64,000 nt of DNA from Vagococcus zengguangii (GCF_005145005.1 NZ_CP039712.1:1863501-1927500); one strand, 5' to 3'. Shown: positions 52,647 through 62,610, numbered from the stretch's first letter. The notes: generated by a model from the sequence alone, not told the origin. Numbers and translations: made by a program.

Positions 52647-53303
52647 TTATCCCACCATATGCTTAGCATTACTAAAATTCTCATCTAAATAAATCAACGT
52701 TTGAAGCTCTGTCGTCAAATCAATATATTGAACTTTCACATGATCTGGTACTTTTATACGTCCAGGGGCAAAATTTAATATCGCTGTTACACCTGCTGCT
52801 ACGACTTTATCCACTACCTCTTGAGAATTCAAGCTAGGAACGGTCAAAATAGCCGTTGTGATAGCTTCTTTTTTAATTATTGCCTCTAAACTTTCCATCG
52901 ATTGAATCATAACATCATTAATTTTAGTTCCTACAACATTCGGATCATTATCAAATGCACTCACAATATTTAAATTTTCATTCTTTTTAAAATTGTAATG
53001 AGCTAACGCACGACCTAGATTCCCAACACCAACTAAGGCAATTCTTTTCTCAACCTTCGTATTCAAGATTTCACTAAAGACTTCTAATAAGTAACCGACA
53101 TCATAACCATAACCACTTCTACCTAATTCACCAAAATGAGAAAAATCACGACGAATCGTTGCCGAGGGGACTTGAATTAATTTACTAAATTCTTTCGACT
53201 TGATACGGCTAACACCTGATTCTTCCAACATCTTAAGGTAGCGGTAGTATAATGGGATTCTTTTGGCTGTTGCGTTTGGTATTGCTCCTTCTTTTTTCTC
53301 CAT
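52647..53303 (-). CDS. rex: Redox-sensing transcriptional repressor Rex
   Basis: The 218-residue NADH sensor has an N-terminal winged helix (ATAKRIPLYYRYLKMLEESG, SRIKSKEFSKLIQVPSATIRRDFSHFGELG, residues about 10-62) and a C-terminal Rossmann domain with GVGNLGRALAHYNF (NAD binding). Rex represses fermentation and redox genes at high NAD+/NADH. ATG 53303 is chosen by the family start and the GGGTGTG upstream. Targets cannot be listed; no convincing Rex operator is visible beside the gene. Confidence 0.94.
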   Translation of the reverse strand: MEKKEGAIPNATAKRIPLYYRYLKMLEESGVSRIKSKEFSKLIQVPSATIRRDFSHFGELGRSGYGYDVGYLLEVFSEILNTKVEKRIALVGVGNLGRALAHYNFKKNENLNIVSAFDNDPNVVGTKINDVMIQSMESLEAIIKKEAITTAILTVPSLNSQEVVDKVVAAGVTAILNFAPGRIKVPDHVKVQYIDLTTELQTLIYLDENFSNAKHMVG

Positions 53304-53376
53304 ATTTACACACCCATTCATTGTTCATCATTTCACATACAATTCTATCATTATATCCTTCTTTTTTCAAATGGAA

Positions 53377-53420
53377 ATAAAAAAAGATACAAAGAAAAAT
53401 TGATTTTCTATTGTATCTTT
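53377..53420 (-). terminator. Terminator of nifS-thiI
   Basis: AAAGATACAA and TTGTATCTTT form a perfect 10-bp stem; the minus strand ends in a T run. It lies about 380 bases after the thiI stop, and the stretch between is repeat locus F, so the repeats belong to the thiI 3' untranslated region. Confidence 0.8.
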
Positions 53421-53469
53421 AGGATTAGTATGTGAAAAAAAACATTATTTGTTAGTGACAAACATCGTA

Positions 53470-53800
53470 TCAATCACTTTGTTTAACGGGCTTTCTAGGG
53501 CAGATTTCTCGACAATATGTCATGAGTCTCAAAATCTAAACACCCTCTCAAGCACCTCTATAATCCGGATTTCATGAGCATCCCCTCGAAAATAATGCCT
53601 CCCATTTCAAAAATATGAAAAGCTATTTTTGAATAGGCTTCATTATTTTTTGGGGATAAACGCTCATTCAATCACTTTATTTAACGGGCTTTCAGACGCA
53701 ACTTCCTCGGTAATATGTTACGATTCTCAAAAATTGCTCTGTAATTTTCGTCATCGTGCGCATATTGCTCGGAAGTTAAGCGCGTCTTCAAGCACCTCTT
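53470..53800 (-). repeat. Dispersed stem-loop repeat, locus F (3' UTR of thiI)
   Basis: From the thiI stop: a type 1 unit (53668-53798; CTTCCTCGGTAATATG against CATATTGCTCGGAAG), a type 2 unit (53547-53679; CATGAGC-ATCCCC-TCGAAAATAATG against CATTATTTTTTGGGGATAAACGCTCAT), and a partial type 1 unit (53470-53556). Borders are TTCAAGCACCTC, TTCAATCACTTT and CTCAAGCACCTC with AACGGGCTTTC or ATCCGGATTTC. The stretch holds no gene. The order differs from loci B and C, where type 2 is nearest the gene. Confidence 0.87.
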
Positions 53801-55021
53801 TTACAACAAGTCTTCAAACTCTTTTGGTTGGGCGTTTAAGAAGCTATCAGTTGAACTGATACTTTCTACTTGCATGCCGTCGAAGGCGCGTTGGACTAAC
53901 GCTTCGATGTCTAAACGTTTTTCGTATTCTTCCGCTTTATCAAGGCGTGGTTTAGTTTTTGGCGCAGGTGGAGCAAAAATGGTACAACAGTCTTCAAACG
54001 GCATGACCGCTAAATCAAACGTGTCAATACGTTCTGCGATTTCGATAATTTCATTTTTATCCATTGTAACGACTGGACGAATCACCGGCGTATTCGTTAC
54101 CGCATTAATGGCAGTCATACTTTCAAGCGTTTGCGACGCTACTTGTCCTAATGACTCCCCATTAATAATCGCTAAACCTTTACGTTCTTCACGTATTTTA
54201 TCCGTCAAACGCATCATAAAGCGACGAGTGACTGTCATTAAATAACCACTTGGAATATGGGCTTTGATTTCTTCTTGAATTTCGGTAAATGGCACCGTAA
54301 TAAATTGAATATTACCAACATAAGGGGTTAATTTGACTGTTAAGTCTTTGGCTTTATTTAAGGCTTGCTCACTAGTGTAAGGAGGACTATAGAAATGAAC
54401 AGCTTCAATCTCAACGCCACGCTTCATGGCTAAGTACCCTGCAACAGGAGAGTCAATGCCACCTGAAAGCATCAACATACCTCGGCCACTTGTCCCAACT
54501 GGTAAGCCACCAGCTCCTTTAATGGTTTCAACCGATAAATAAGCCGCATCAAGACGTACTTCGACACGTAACTCAACATCAGGTTGTTTCATTTGGACTT
54601 TAATATCAGGAATGGCTTGAATAACATGATAACCAACTTCACGATTCAATGCAAAAGTATCTAACTCAAATTCATGGTCCGAACGACGAGCGTTGACCTT
54701 GAAACTTTGTCCTGGTTGATAAACTTTTTGTACTAATGCCACTGACTGTGCATAAATCGTGTCTAAGTCTTTTTCGACTTTAACAGCTGGTGAAAAACTT
54801 TGAATACCGAACACATATTGTAATTTATCGATAATTTCTTGGCCATTTTCGCCGTTTAATATTAAGTGCATACGATCACGCATCGCACTAACTTTTACAT
54901 TAGGGTGCGCTTGTAAAGCAGCACGTACGTTTCGTGCTAATTGTTGAATAAATTGTTTACGGTTTTTTCCTTTAGTCGATAGTTCTCCGTAACGAACCAT
55001 GATCTCTGAATACTCTAACAT
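53801..55021 (-). CDS. thiI: tRNA 4-thiouridine synthase ThiI
   Basis: The 406-residue protein has an N-terminal ferredoxin-like region, a THUMP domain (60-165), and a PP-loop ATPase domain with [20 protein letters not shown] near residue 185. It adenylates U8 of tRNA for sulfur insertion, and may serve thiazole synthesis. There is no C-terminal rhodanese domain, as usual in Firmicutes; it is coupled with the upstream cysteine desulfurase that would donate sulfur. Confidence 0.94.
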   Translation of the reverse strand: MLEYSEIMVRYGELSTKGKNRKQFIQQLARNVRAALQAHPNVKVSAMRDRMHLILNGENGQEIIDKLQYVFGIQSFSPAVKVEKDLDTIYAQSVALVQKVYQPGQSFKVNARRSDHEFELDTFALNREVGYHVIQAIPDIKVQMKQPDVELRVEVRLDAAYLSVETIKGAGGLPVGTSGRGMLMLSGGIDSPVAGYLAMKRGVEIEAVHFYSPPYTSEQALNKAKDLTVKLTPYVGNIQFITVPFTEIQEEIKAHIPSGYLMTVTRRFMMRLTDKIREERKGLAIINGESLGQVASQTLESMTAINAVTNTPVIRPVVTMDKNEIIEIAERIDTFDLAVMPFEDCCTIFAPPAPKTKPRLDKAEEYEKRLDIEALVQRAFDGMQVESISSTDSFLNAQPKEFEDLL

Positions 55022-55034
55022 ATCATTTCTCCTA

Positions 55035-56189
55035 CTAATTTATCTTCGAAAATTTTTGTTCTAAATGTTTTAAGGTTGTTAGGAATTTTTCAACTTCCAT
55101 CATGGTTGATTGGTCACTAAAACTTACTCTAACGGCGGTAATGGCGATATCATTTGGCACGTTCATCGCTTCTAGTGTGCTACCAGCTGTGTGGGCACGA
55201 CTTGAGCAAGCACTTGTCGTTGAAATAATAATATCTTTTTCTTCAAACGCATGGACTAAGACTTCACCTTTAATGCCTTTAATACCAAAACACACAATAT
55301 GAGGGGCAAACTCCGCATTTGCTTCACTAAATAGCGTAATTTTATCAAATGTTTTTAACGAATCAATCAAGTAGTCACGTAAACGCGTTTGTTTTTGAAT
55401 TTTTAAGTCTTCGTCTTCCAAATGCAGACGCACAGCCCGTGACATCGCCACAATGCCGGGTACATTTTCTGTTCCACTACGTTTACCCTTTTCTTGTCCA
55501 CCACCATTTAATAACGCAGCTAATTTACGCCCTTGTTTCCAATAAATGAACCCTATTCCTTTTGGTCCATGGAATTTATGTGATGAGAACGTTGCAAAAT
55601 CCACACGCTCTGTTAACCATTCGTGAATCGGAATTTTCCCTAATCCTTGGACTGCATCAATATGATAATGAATCGTTGGATAAGCCTCTAACATGTCGCT
55701 AATCGCCTTAATTGGTTGAATGGAACCAATCTCATTGTTGACTAGCATCGTTGACACTAAAATCGTATCTGGTCGAATCAAGGCCTGTAATTGTTCGACA
55801 TCAACAAAACCACGACTGTCTACTGGAGCAAAGTCAATTTCAAAGCCTAATTTTTCTAGTTGTTTCGCAGACGCAGAAACAGCTGAATGCTCAATTGACG
55901 AGACAATTAAATGTTTTCCAAAAGATTGTTTTTCAATAGCCGTGCCTTTGATAACCCAGTTATCTCCTTCTGTTCCACCACTAGTAAAAAAGATTTCTTG
56001 TTCGTCTACCTTTAATAATTCTGCAATTTGAAAGCGTGCTTGTTGAATTAATCGACTCGCTTGTGTTCCTAGAAAATGTAAACTTGAAGGATTTCCCATG
56101 ATTCTTTCACTTGTTTTTACATACGTATCTAAAACCGTTTTATTGATTGCGGTCGTTGCACTGTTATCAAAATATATCACGTTTTTCAC
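55035..56189 (-). CDS. nifS: Cysteine desulfurase (NifS-like, ThiI partner)
   Basis: The 384-residue PLP enzyme has [16 protein letters not shown], a [12 protein letters not shown] nucleotide-like loop, [27 protein letters not shown] with the PLP lysine and [11 protein letters not shown] with the persulfide cysteine. It supplies sulfur to the adjacent ThiI. The start is GTG 56189 (or GTG 56180); both lack a classic ribosome site. Confidence 0.93.
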   Translation of the reverse strand: MKNVIYFDNSATTAINKTVLDTYVKTSERIMGNPSSLHFLGTQASRLIQQARFQIAELLKVDEQEIFFTSGGTEGDNWVIKGTAIEKQSFGKHLIVSSIEHSAVSASAKQLEKLGFEIDFAPVDSRGFVDVEQLQALIRPDTILVSTMLVNNEIGSIQPIKAISDMLEAYPTIHYHIDAVQGLGKIPIHEWLTERVDFATFSSHKFHGPKGIGFIYWKQGRKLAALLNGGGQEKGKRSGTENVPGIVAMSRAVRLHLEDEDLKIQKQTRLRDYLIDSLKTFDKITLFSEANAEFAPHIVCFGIKGIKGEVLVHAFEEKDIIISTTSACSSRAHTAGSTLEAMNVPNDIAITAVRVSFSDQSTMMEVEKFLTTLKHLEQKFSKIN

Positions 56190-56257
56190 ATCACTTTCTA
56201 CTCACTATTGTTAGTCTTACTTATTATAGACCGATTTTTATTGATAAGCAAACAAAG

Positions 56258-56292
56258 AACAAAAAAGAAGGATGACCTATACGTCACCCCTC
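56258..56292 (-). terminator. Probable terminator of ezrA
   Basis: GGATGACC and GGTGACG-like arms (GGATGAC/GTCACC) form a short stem followed on the minus strand by CTTTTTTG, just after the ezrA stop. Weak stem. Confidence 0.45.
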
Positions 56293-56298
56293 TAATCA

Positions 56299-58023
56299 TT
56301 AAATTTCTTCTGTTTCGCTTTGATAATAGTATGATTCAATTCGCTTGAAAGCACCAGGTTCGACTTGTTCTAAAGCAACACCGATTTCATCCAAAGCTTC
56401 TTGATATTTAAACTCTTGTGAGAATAACATTAAACTACGTTCCATCGCATCCGCCACGTTTTTATGGGTATGACGATAACGGTTAGCATATTGTAACATT
56501 TGCTCCGTTAACGCAGCACTGTCAATTAACTCATCTGTTTTCGTTTCTAATACGTCTAAATCAGACTCAACTAAACCAACTAATTTATTGATATATGTCA
56601 TATCAATACGTAAACGATTCAATTCCGTCGTTAATTCTTCTAAACGATCAGACGTGACAAAGAAATAATCTAAGTATGATTGTGGAATGCCTGGTAAACG
56701 TCTCTTCTCAACACGACGTTTCAATGTTTTTAATTGGAATTCATAGCCTTCAATTTTACCAGCGGCAGCTTTTTCATCTTTACGTAAATCTTTAAGCGCC
56801 GTGCTGATTTCAACTTGTTGACCTTCCACTTCTTTTAAGATATTGAAACTATCTTTTAAATTTTTCTCAGCTGTACTAAAGACAACTTCTTTGTTTTTCA
56901 CTGCTTCGTTTAAGTTAGTCATCTCTTGACCTAACTCTTCCACTTTTGTTTGGAAGCCACGAGCGCGACCTAATTCATTATTGTTTAATGCATAACTTTG
57001 TGAGGTGTGATCTAACTCAATCATTAATTGACGATTATTTTTTTCAACATGTGTGACATACTCAGAAACTGTCGGTAAGTTGGTTTTCACATAATCGCGA
57101 CCCTTAATTTCTGTTTCTAGCACATCATATAAATGATCAATTTGTTCTTCAATTACTTTGTTAATATTGCTAACTTCTGTTAATAGGCCTTTACCTAAAA
57201 TGTTGTTAGCTTCTGTTACTTTCGCTTGAACATCAGCAATTTCTTGTTCCACATTAATCTCTGGGAAACGATAATTATCTTGCTTCATCTGTTTGTAGCC
57301 TGTTTCAATTTCTTTAATTTGAGCAGGATATTCTGTGTCTAACTTAGCATATAATGGTGGGATTTCTTCCACAATTTTTTCTAATTCTTGTGTATGTTTT
57401 TCAGCAGATTCTAAGACACCACGTGCTTCCATTGGGTCTCCTGAAGTATTTAAAGCAACGAATTGTGTGAATTCATTTTCAATACTCACAACACGCTCTT
57501 TAATATTTTCAGTTGCTGGACCAAATTGTTTTTCTGATGATTTAACCGTTTCTTTAATCATTTCATATTTATCTAGCGCTTCTTGTACTGCTTCTGAGTT
57601 TCGTTCTTCGCTTGTTTTTAATTCTTTCAAGCCTGTACGAATCGCCGCAACTTCTTTTTCCATGTTATCCATAGTATCAAAAGCATTTTCTAATGAATCT
57701 TTGACTTTGATGAAACGGAAGGTATCATTTAGATTCTCTACCTCGAAAATTTTACTTTCTAATTCAGCAAACGCAGCGGTCGAAATATCTGCCCATCTCT
57801 GATTCCATTCACGGAAAGTATTTTGACTTTGTCCAACAAGGTGCATTCGTTTTACCTCTTGAACCTCTTCAAAAACTGGTAAATCAAATAGTGCCACTTT
57901 TCTTTCTTCTAATTCATCCAATTTTTCTTCATTCTTACGTTTCATCAATACCGCTACGACATATAACAACGCCATAATGATAATAATCGTCAAGAATATA
58001 AAAAGGATTGTCGATGTTTTCAT
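56299..58023 (-). CDS. ezrA: Septation ring regulator EzrA
   Basis: The 574-residue protein has one N-terminal transmembrane span (ILFIFLTIIIIMALLYVVAVLM, residues 5-26) and a long cytoplasmic coiled-coil rod with spectrin-like repeats. It binds FtsZ and prevents misplaced Z-rings in Firmicutes. Length and topology match EzrA; VPxxxIN-like and LGRARG patches are visible. Followed by nifS-thiI, the usual gene order in enterococci and streptococci. ATG follows GGAGGAAAATGC. Confidence 0.92.
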   Translation of the reverse strand: MKTSTILFIFLTIIIIMALLYVVAVLMKRKNEEKLDELEERKVALFDLPVFEEVQEVKRMHLVGQSQNTFREWNQRWADISTAAFAELESKIFEVENLNDTFRFIKVKDSLENAFDTMDNMEKEVAAIRTGLKELKTSEERNSEAVQEALDKYEMIKETVKSSEKQFGPATENIKERVVSIENEFTQFVALNTSGDPMEARGVLESAEKHTQELEKIVEEIPPLYAKLDTEYPAQIKEIETGYKQMKQDNYRFPEINVEQEIADVQAKVTEANNILGKGLLTEVSNINKVIEEQIDHLYDVLETEIKGRDYVKTNLPTVSEYVTHVEKNNRQLMIELDHTSQSYALNNNELGRARGFQTKVEELGQEMTNLNEAVKNKEVVFSTAEKNLKDSFNILKEVEGQQVEISTALKDLRKDEKAAAGKIEGYEFQLKTLKRRVEKRRLPGIPQSYLDYFFVTSDRLEELTTELNRLRIDMTYINKLVGLVESDLDVLETKTDELIDSAALTEQMLQYANRYRHTHKNVADAMERSLMLFSQEFKYQEALDEIGVALEQVEPGAFKRIESYYYQSETEEI

Positions 58024-58137
58024 GCATTTTCCTCCGTTTGTCCTGATTTATTAATTTTCGATAAGCTACTTTTGTAGTAAAAAACTAGCTCCAAACTGTC
58101 AGTTAATCCATTTTTCATTGTACCATATTTTGAAGAA

Positions 58138-58665
58138 TCATTCACTAGCTTTTTTTTGACGAAGGATTTCCTCCTGTAACTTTGCTTCAGGAGCAAAATC
58201 GTGTTCCCAGTTTTCCGGTTTCAACACTTTCCCCGTCACCGTATCGTAATGAGGCAGTCCATCGGGAAACACTTTCCCCATATTGGCTTGATGAACTATT
58301 TCAGATAATGGACGTGGATCGATTCCCATTCGGACAAACGTACCGTTAACAAAGTATAATAAATCAAGCATCGCATCGACTTGACCAACTAGGCAGTCTT
58401 CTTCTGAAGGCTTACTGGTTGTAAAGGTCTCTTTAGTGACCATTTTAACTTTAGCTTGATCAATACTCGAGTGTAATTCATTGATTAATTGCTCGAATAA
58501 CTGTGTATCTCCTTGTGCTGTCGCATGTAAGAATTCAACAATTTCTTCAATTTTGAACCCCATGCGGTAACTTGCTTCTTTGGTTTCTAAAACATGGGGT
58601 GTTGTCTGAACGACCGGGTCGAAAATTTCGTGAAATTCTTTTGCTTGCTCGTAATTATCTAACAT
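58138..58665 (-). CDS. All-alpha NTP pyrophosphohydrolase-like protein (Cof/PRA-PH-like)
   Basis: The 175-residue helical protein shows the MazG/PRA-PH type pattern: RMGFKIEEIVEFLHATAQGD, EEDCLVGQVDAMLDLLYFVNGTFVRMGIDPRPL, with the acidic EExxE and ExxD-like metal-binding residues spread over two helices. Such proteins hydrolyse non-canonical NTPs or PRPP-linked nucleotides. The specific substrate is not known. The C-terminal segment GKVFPDGLPHYDTVTGKVLKPENWEHDF is typical of a phosphoribosyl-ATP pyrophosphohydrolase-like subfamily. Confidence 0.7.
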   Translation of the reverse strand: MLDNYEQAKEFHEIFDPVVQTTPHVLETKEASYRMGFKIEEIVEFLHATAQGDTQLFEQLINELHSSIDQAKVKMVTKETFTTSKPSEEDCLVGQVDAMLDLLYFVNGTFVRMGIDPRPLSEIVHQANMGKVFPDGLPHYDTVTGKVLKPENWEHDFAPEAKLQEEILRQKKASE

Positions 58666-58702
58666 AGGCTCTCTCTTTCAATTACATAATTTATTGTGAC
58701 GA

Positions 58703-59536
58703 CTAAAAAAGTTGGATTTGTTCTGGATTTAATCCTTGATACTCAATTTTCATTAATTCTTTTAAACGCAGACAATTCCCCGCAGCATGACCACCGGAAT
58801 TATTATTAAATATCACTGCTAACTCACTAGTTTGACGCTCTAAACGATACAAATCTTTAGCGAGTTCAACTAATTCCGTGTCTGTATAATCATAGAGTGT
58901 GCGTTTTTTACGCCAATCATCCGTTTTATCTGTCCACCCGACCTGATTACGTCCATGCAATCGCACCAAGACAAACGCCTTATTCGTCACAGTTGAAAAC
59001 CATGGAACGGACTGTCCCTGTACTTGTGGCTCATCAACAACAACTATACTGATTGCCTGCTCTTGCATAAAAGCTAACATCTCTGAACGAACAGCCTCTT
59101 CAAACCAAGAATCATGGCGAAATTCGACAGCTAAGGGCCAGTCTTTAAAAATACGTCGTAAACGTTTCAAATAGACAATATGCTCACTGCTACAATCAAA
59201 AAAGGGCGGAAATTGTAGCAATAAACACGCCAGTTTGCCCGATTCTAGCATCGGTTGCATACTCTCGATAAACCGATGATATAGTTCTTTTTCACTTTCG
59301 AAAAATTCACGCCAGTCACGATGCAGCGTTATACATTGATGTGTTTTAACAACAAAGCGAAAATTATCAGGTGTGTCCGCTACCCATTTTTCGATAACAC
59401 TCGCTTCTTTTATACCATAAAATAATGTATCAATCTCTACTAATGGTAATTTAGAGGCGTAATCTTGTAGTGTTAGTTTACGTTTAGTCGGATCAAGCGT
59501 TGTATGCTCACTCCAACTGGTTAATCCCAATAACAT
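58703..59536 (-). CDS. DUF72 family protein (YecE-like)
   Basis: The 277-residue TIM-barrel protein has GLTSWSEHTTLDPTK, LPLVEIDTLFYGIKEASVIEKWV, FRFVVKTHQ, LLLQFPPFFDC, PLAVEFRHDSWF and VRLHGRNQVGW, all family hallmarks. The function is unknown; metal-binding or glycosidase roles have been suggested. ATG follows GAGGTGAGAAG. It diverges from asparaginase. Confidence 0.9.
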   Translation of the reverse strand: MLLGLTSWSEHTTLDPTKRKLTLQDYASKLPLVEIDTLFYGIKEASVIEKWVADTPDNFRFVVKTHQCITLHRDWREFFESEKELYHRFIESMQPMLESGKLACLLLQFPPFFDCSSEHIVYLKRLRRIFKDWPLAVEFRHDSWFEEAVRSEMLAFMQEQAISIVVVDEPQVQGQSVPWFSTVTNKAFVLVRLHGRNQVGWTDKTDDWRKKRTLYDYTDTELVELAKDLYRLERQTSELAVIFNNNSGGHAAGNCLRLKELMKIEYQGLNPEQIQLF

Positions 59537-59652
59537 CTTCTCACCTCGATTTTATAGCTGAATAATCAGACTCAATCAATAGTTCTATGTTATCATAATT
59601 TTAGCGAAAATAATCGACGAATGTATCGATTAGTCAAGGAGGAACTTATTCG

Positions 59653-60618
59653 ATGAAGAAAATTTTGATTTTACATACAGGTGGCACGATTGCGATGTCT
59701 CAAGATGAATCAGGTGGTGTTTCAACCACACAAACTAATCCTTTAATGGATTTACCTAGTGGCACACTTGATGCAGCTGAATTAGTCGTTGAAGATATTT
59801 TAAACGTCCCCTCACCTCATATCACACCTGAACATATGTTGTTAATTAAACAACGAATTGAACACGCATTAACAGAAGGTTTTCAAGCCGTCGTGATTAC
59901 TCACGGTACCGACACGCTAGAAGAAACAGCCTACTTTTTAGACATTACGATTGGTGACAAATTACCTATCGTCCTAACTGGCGCCATGCGATCAAGCAAT
60001 GAAATTGGTGCTGACGGATTATATAACTATCAATCAGCTATTAAAGTTGCCTTAGCTGATGAAGCAATCGGCAAAGGAACACTAGTCGTTATGAACGATG
60101 AAATCCATACTGCTCGCTTTGTGACAAAGACCCATACAACTAATGTTGCAACATTCAGAACGCCAACTTTTGGTCCAATCGGATTAATCGCAAAAGGTGG
60201 TGTACGTTTTTATCAGGAATTAATCCGTCACGACAGTTTGCCCGTTGATCAAGTAGATGGTCTTATTCCAATTATTAAAGCATACGCCGGTATGGGCGAC
60301 ACATTAGAACTCTTCACTCATACTAAAATCGATGGCATTGTGATTGAAGCACTTGGTGCAGGCAATTTACCACCAAAAACCGTTCCTTCAATTGATAAAT
60401 TAATAGAAAAGAACATACCTATCGTCTTAGTGTCTCGTTGCTTTAATGGTGTAACCTCTGGCGTTTACGACTATGAAGGCGGTGGTCGTCAACTTCAACG
60501 AAAAGGCGTCATGTTCTGCGATGGTATCAACAGCCAAAAAGCTCGTTTAAAACTATTAGTCGCATTAAATGCTTCATTGGGCGGACATGAACTTTATGAC
60601 TTTATCACCCAATCGTAG
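59653..60618 (+). CDS. ansA: Type I L-asparaginase
   Basis: The 321-residue cytosolic asparaginase shows LILHTGGTIAM (Thr nucleophile, residues 4-14), VITHGTDTLEETAYFL (second active-site Thr with Lys later) and VLTGAMRSSNEIGADG. No signal peptide, which separates it from type II enzymes. It hydrolyses asparagine to aspartate and ammonia. ATG follows AAGGAGGAAC. Confidence 0.93.
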   Translation: MKKILILHTGGTIAMSQDESGGVSTTQTNPLMDLPSGTLDAAELVVEDILNVPSPHITPEHMLLIKQRIEHALTEGFQAVVITHGTDTLEETAYFLDITIGDKLPIVLTGAMRSSNEIGADGLYNYQSAIKVALADEAIGKGTLVVMNDEIHTARFVTKTHTTNVATFRTPTFGPIGLIAKGGVRFYQELIRHDSLPVDQVDGLIPIIKAYAGMGDTLELFTHTKIDGIVIEALGAGNLPPKTVPSIDKLIEKNIPIVLVSRCFNGVTSGVYDYEGGGRQLQRKGVMFCDGINSQKARLKLLVALNASLGGHELYDFITQS

Positions 60619-60654
60619 TCCACTATAATTTTTCAAAGCACTGAAACTTATTAT

Positions 60655-60683
60655 TTGTAAGCAAAACTCTTTTCACGTATACT
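60655..60683 (+). promoter_or_regulatory. Promoter of the VOC protein gene
   Basis: TTGTAA (60655-60660), a 17-base spacer and TATACT (60678-60683), 26 bases before the start codon. The 16-base AGTATACATCAAGGAGG contains the ribosome site. Confidence 0.72.
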
Positions 60684-60709
60684 AAGTATACATCAAGGAG
60701 GAGTAACTT

Positions 60710-61522
60710 ATGTTTAATCAATTTAAAATCGAAACTGTTTATTTAAATGTTAGAAATTTAGAAAATATGACCAATTTCTATGAGAAAGCAATCGGACTAT
60801 CTATTATTGACCGTACTGACACCAGTGTCTCATTAGGAATTGCTGAAGATAATACAATCTTAGTTGTCTTAACTAAAGTCGACGGTCCACTACATAGTCA
60901 ACAGGAAGCAGGGTTATATCATACGGCCTTTTTACTACCTAAGCGTAGTGATTTAGCTAATTATTTGATATTTGCTAGCCAACATCAAATCCCTTTAGAA
61001 GGTGCAGCCGACCATGGATATAGCGAAGCGTTATACTTATCAGACCCTGAAGGTAATGGCATTGAAATTTATGTGGATAAACCCGCCAGCGAATGGAACA
61101 TTTTAGCTTCTGGGGAAATTGTTGGTGTTACCGAACCAATTGATATTGAAGGTTTAGTAGAAACTGCTACTGCTCCTACTCATAAATTTCCTAGTCAAAC
61201 TTTCATTGGTCATGTCCACCTAAGTGTCGTGGATTTAGCACAAGGAGAGGCGTTTTTAACTAAACAATTACATATGGATGTTGCCTATCGTTTTGGCCAA
61301 CAAGCACTGTTTTTTGGCGTTGAAGGTTACCACCATCAATTAGCCATGAATACATGGATGAGACCCAGTTCACCAAAAGACAGCCATACAACTGGCTTAT
61401 CTAGCATGGTCATTAAAGTATCTAAAGATTTTATGAAGCAACTTCCTAACCACTCCACTAATCAAAATAGTTTTAGCTTAGTGGATTCTGCCAATCAAAT
61501 TACCTACCATCTACATAGCTAA
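60710..61522 (+). CDS. VOC superfamily dioxygenase/glyoxalase-like protein
   Basis: The 270-residue protein carries two vicinal oxygen chelate domains (about 6-125 and 155-268). Domain 1 has TVYLNVRNLENMTNFYEKAIGL, YHTAFLLP and YLSDPEGNGIEIYVDKP; domain 2 has IGHVHLSVVDLAQGEAFLTKQL and HQLAMNTWM. Metal-site His and Glu residues are present in the same order as CatE-type 2,3-dioxygenases. Substrate unknown. ATG follows AAGGAGG. Confidence 0.87.
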   Translation: MFNQFKIETVYLNVRNLENMTNFYEKAIGLSIIDRTDTSVSLGIAEDNTILVVLTKVDGPLHSQQEAGLYHTAFLLPKRSDLANYLIFASQHQIPLEGAADHGYSEALYLSDPEGNGIEIYVDKPASEWNILASGEIVGVTEPIDIEGLVETATAPTHKFPSQTFIGHVHLSVVDLAQGEAFLTKQLHMDVAYRFGQQALFFGVEGYHHQLAMNTWMRPSSPKDSHTTGLSSMVIKVSKDFMKQLPNHSTNQNSFSLVDSANQITYHLHS

Positions 61523-61530
61523 TAATTCTA

Positions 61531-61584
61531 AAAAAACTTCGTTAATGAAGAGCCTCGTGAGGCAAATCATTAGCGAAGTTTTTT
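61531..61584. terminator. Bidirectional terminator between VOC gene and veg
   Basis: AAAAAACTTCGTTAATGA pairs with TCATTAGCGAAGTTTTTT around an inner GCCTC/GAGGC hairpin. Convergent genes share it. Confidence 0.9.
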
Positions 61585-61586
61585 TA

Positions 61587-61820
61587 TTAAACAAATTCAA
61601 TAGCAACGGTTTCCGTTAAGATATCCGCGTAACTATAAGACACGCGATCATATGCATTCTCGTCAGATTCTAAATCTACAATAAAAATAGACGGATAGGT
61701 TTCTGATAGAACACCAGCATGCTCAGTATGACGTTTACGCCCGGTTTGAGCTGTCAATACTAATTTCTTCCCAACATTCTGTTCCATTTCCTTTTTAATT
61801 GTTGATAATGTCGTTGGCAT
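61587..61820 (-). CDS. veg: Veg protein
   Basis: The 77-residue protein matches the Firmicutes Veg family: LSTIKKEMEQNVGKKLVLTAQTGRKRHTEHAGVLSETYPSIFIVDLE, with ERVSYSYADILTE-like ending. Veg influences biofilm formation in Bacillus and is highly expressed; the mechanism is not firm. ATG 61820 follows AAGGGGTGA; the GTG at 61829 is part of that site. Confidence 0.93.
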   Translation of the reverse strand: MPTTLSTIKKEMEQNVGKKLVLTAQTGRKRHTEHAGVLSETYPSIFIVDLESDENAYDRVSYSYADILTETVAIEFV

Positions 61821-61917
61821 TATACTCACCCCTTAGCTATCCCATTGTAGCAAATTTCACATAAAAAGTCAAATTTTACCATATCCTGACCATTAATGCA
61901 ACAAATTTTACATCAGA

Positions 61918-62487
61918 TTAGTATAAATGTCCTTTTAATTTCTTTTTGATACGATCCAATGCATTATTAACTCTCGAAATCGGACAACTTAAAGAAGCAG
62001 CAATCTCTTTAGTAGATAATCCCTCTACGTATAATTTAAAGACTGCTCGTTCAAATCTAGATAATAACTCGATAAAATCCTTCAAACTTTCTCTAATATG
62101 CACATAATCAAGTGAGCTAATTCGGTAATTGTGTTCTTGAATTAAGCAATGTTCTCCTTTTTCAGATAACGTTGCTTCCAACGAAACAGACGAGACATCT
62201 AGTCTTCTTTTTAAAGCATTTTGGTGACGAATGATGCTTATGACATGTCTTTTAAAATTCATTTTAAAGAAAACACCAAAAGAAAATCCCTTGGTCGAGT
62301 CATACGCATTAAGTGAATGAAAACAGACTATTTGTCCCTCTTGTAGCCAATCATCAAAATCATATCCTTGGATATAATATGCTTTAAATAATTTATAGAC
62401 AATCGGACGATATTTCTCAAATAAGGTTTCAAATGCATCAATATCCCCATTTTTGGCAGCAACAATCAATTCTTTCTCGTTTATCAT
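61918..62487 (-). CDS. sigH: RNA polymerase sigma factor, SigH/ComX-like
   Basis: The 189-residue sigma-70-family protein has region 2 (FETLFEKYRPIVYKLFKAYYIQGYDFDDWLQEGQIVCFHSLNAYD) with the DFDDWLQEG motif, and region 4 (LSRFERAVFKLYVEGLSTKEIAASLSCPISRVNNALDRIKKKL) with a helix-turn-helix. It is close to SigH-like factors of Enterococcus, which control genes of stress or transformation in relatives. ATG follows GGAGGAAGC. It is near veg. Confidence 0.85.
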   Translation of the reverse strand: MINEKELIVAAKNGDIDAFETLFEKYRPIVYKLFKAYYIQGYDFDDWLQEGQIVCFHSLNAYDSTKGFSFGVFFKMNFKRHVISIIRHQNALKRRLDVSSVSLEATLSEKGEHCLIQEHNYRISSLDYVHIRESLKDFIELLSRFERAVFKLYVEGLSTKEIAASLSCPISRVNNALDRIKKKLKGHLY

Positions 62488-62573
62488 GACGCTTCCTCCA
62501 CTTCACCTTTTAAATACCTTCTTTTTTCGAACTTAATAATAATAAATACGCACAAAATAATTTTTTACGCTTA

Positions 62574-62582
62574 TGCTATAAT
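62574..62582 (+). promoter_or_regulatory. Extended -10 promoter of the YueI-like gene
   Basis: TGCTATAAT, an extended -10 consensus, 29 bases before the start codon; no clear -35. Confidence 0.6.
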
Positions 62583-62610
62583 ATCTTTATAACTAACTAG
62601 GAGAGAAAAT

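Noticed and set aside
53304..53340. Rex operator upstream of rex
   Set aside because: TGTGAAAT followed by GAACAA gives only a loose match to TTGTGAnnnnnnTCACAA; not enough to call.
53377..53460. Promoter or gene in the gap between rex and thiI
   Set aside because: Only the terminator stem and AT-rich sequence are visible.
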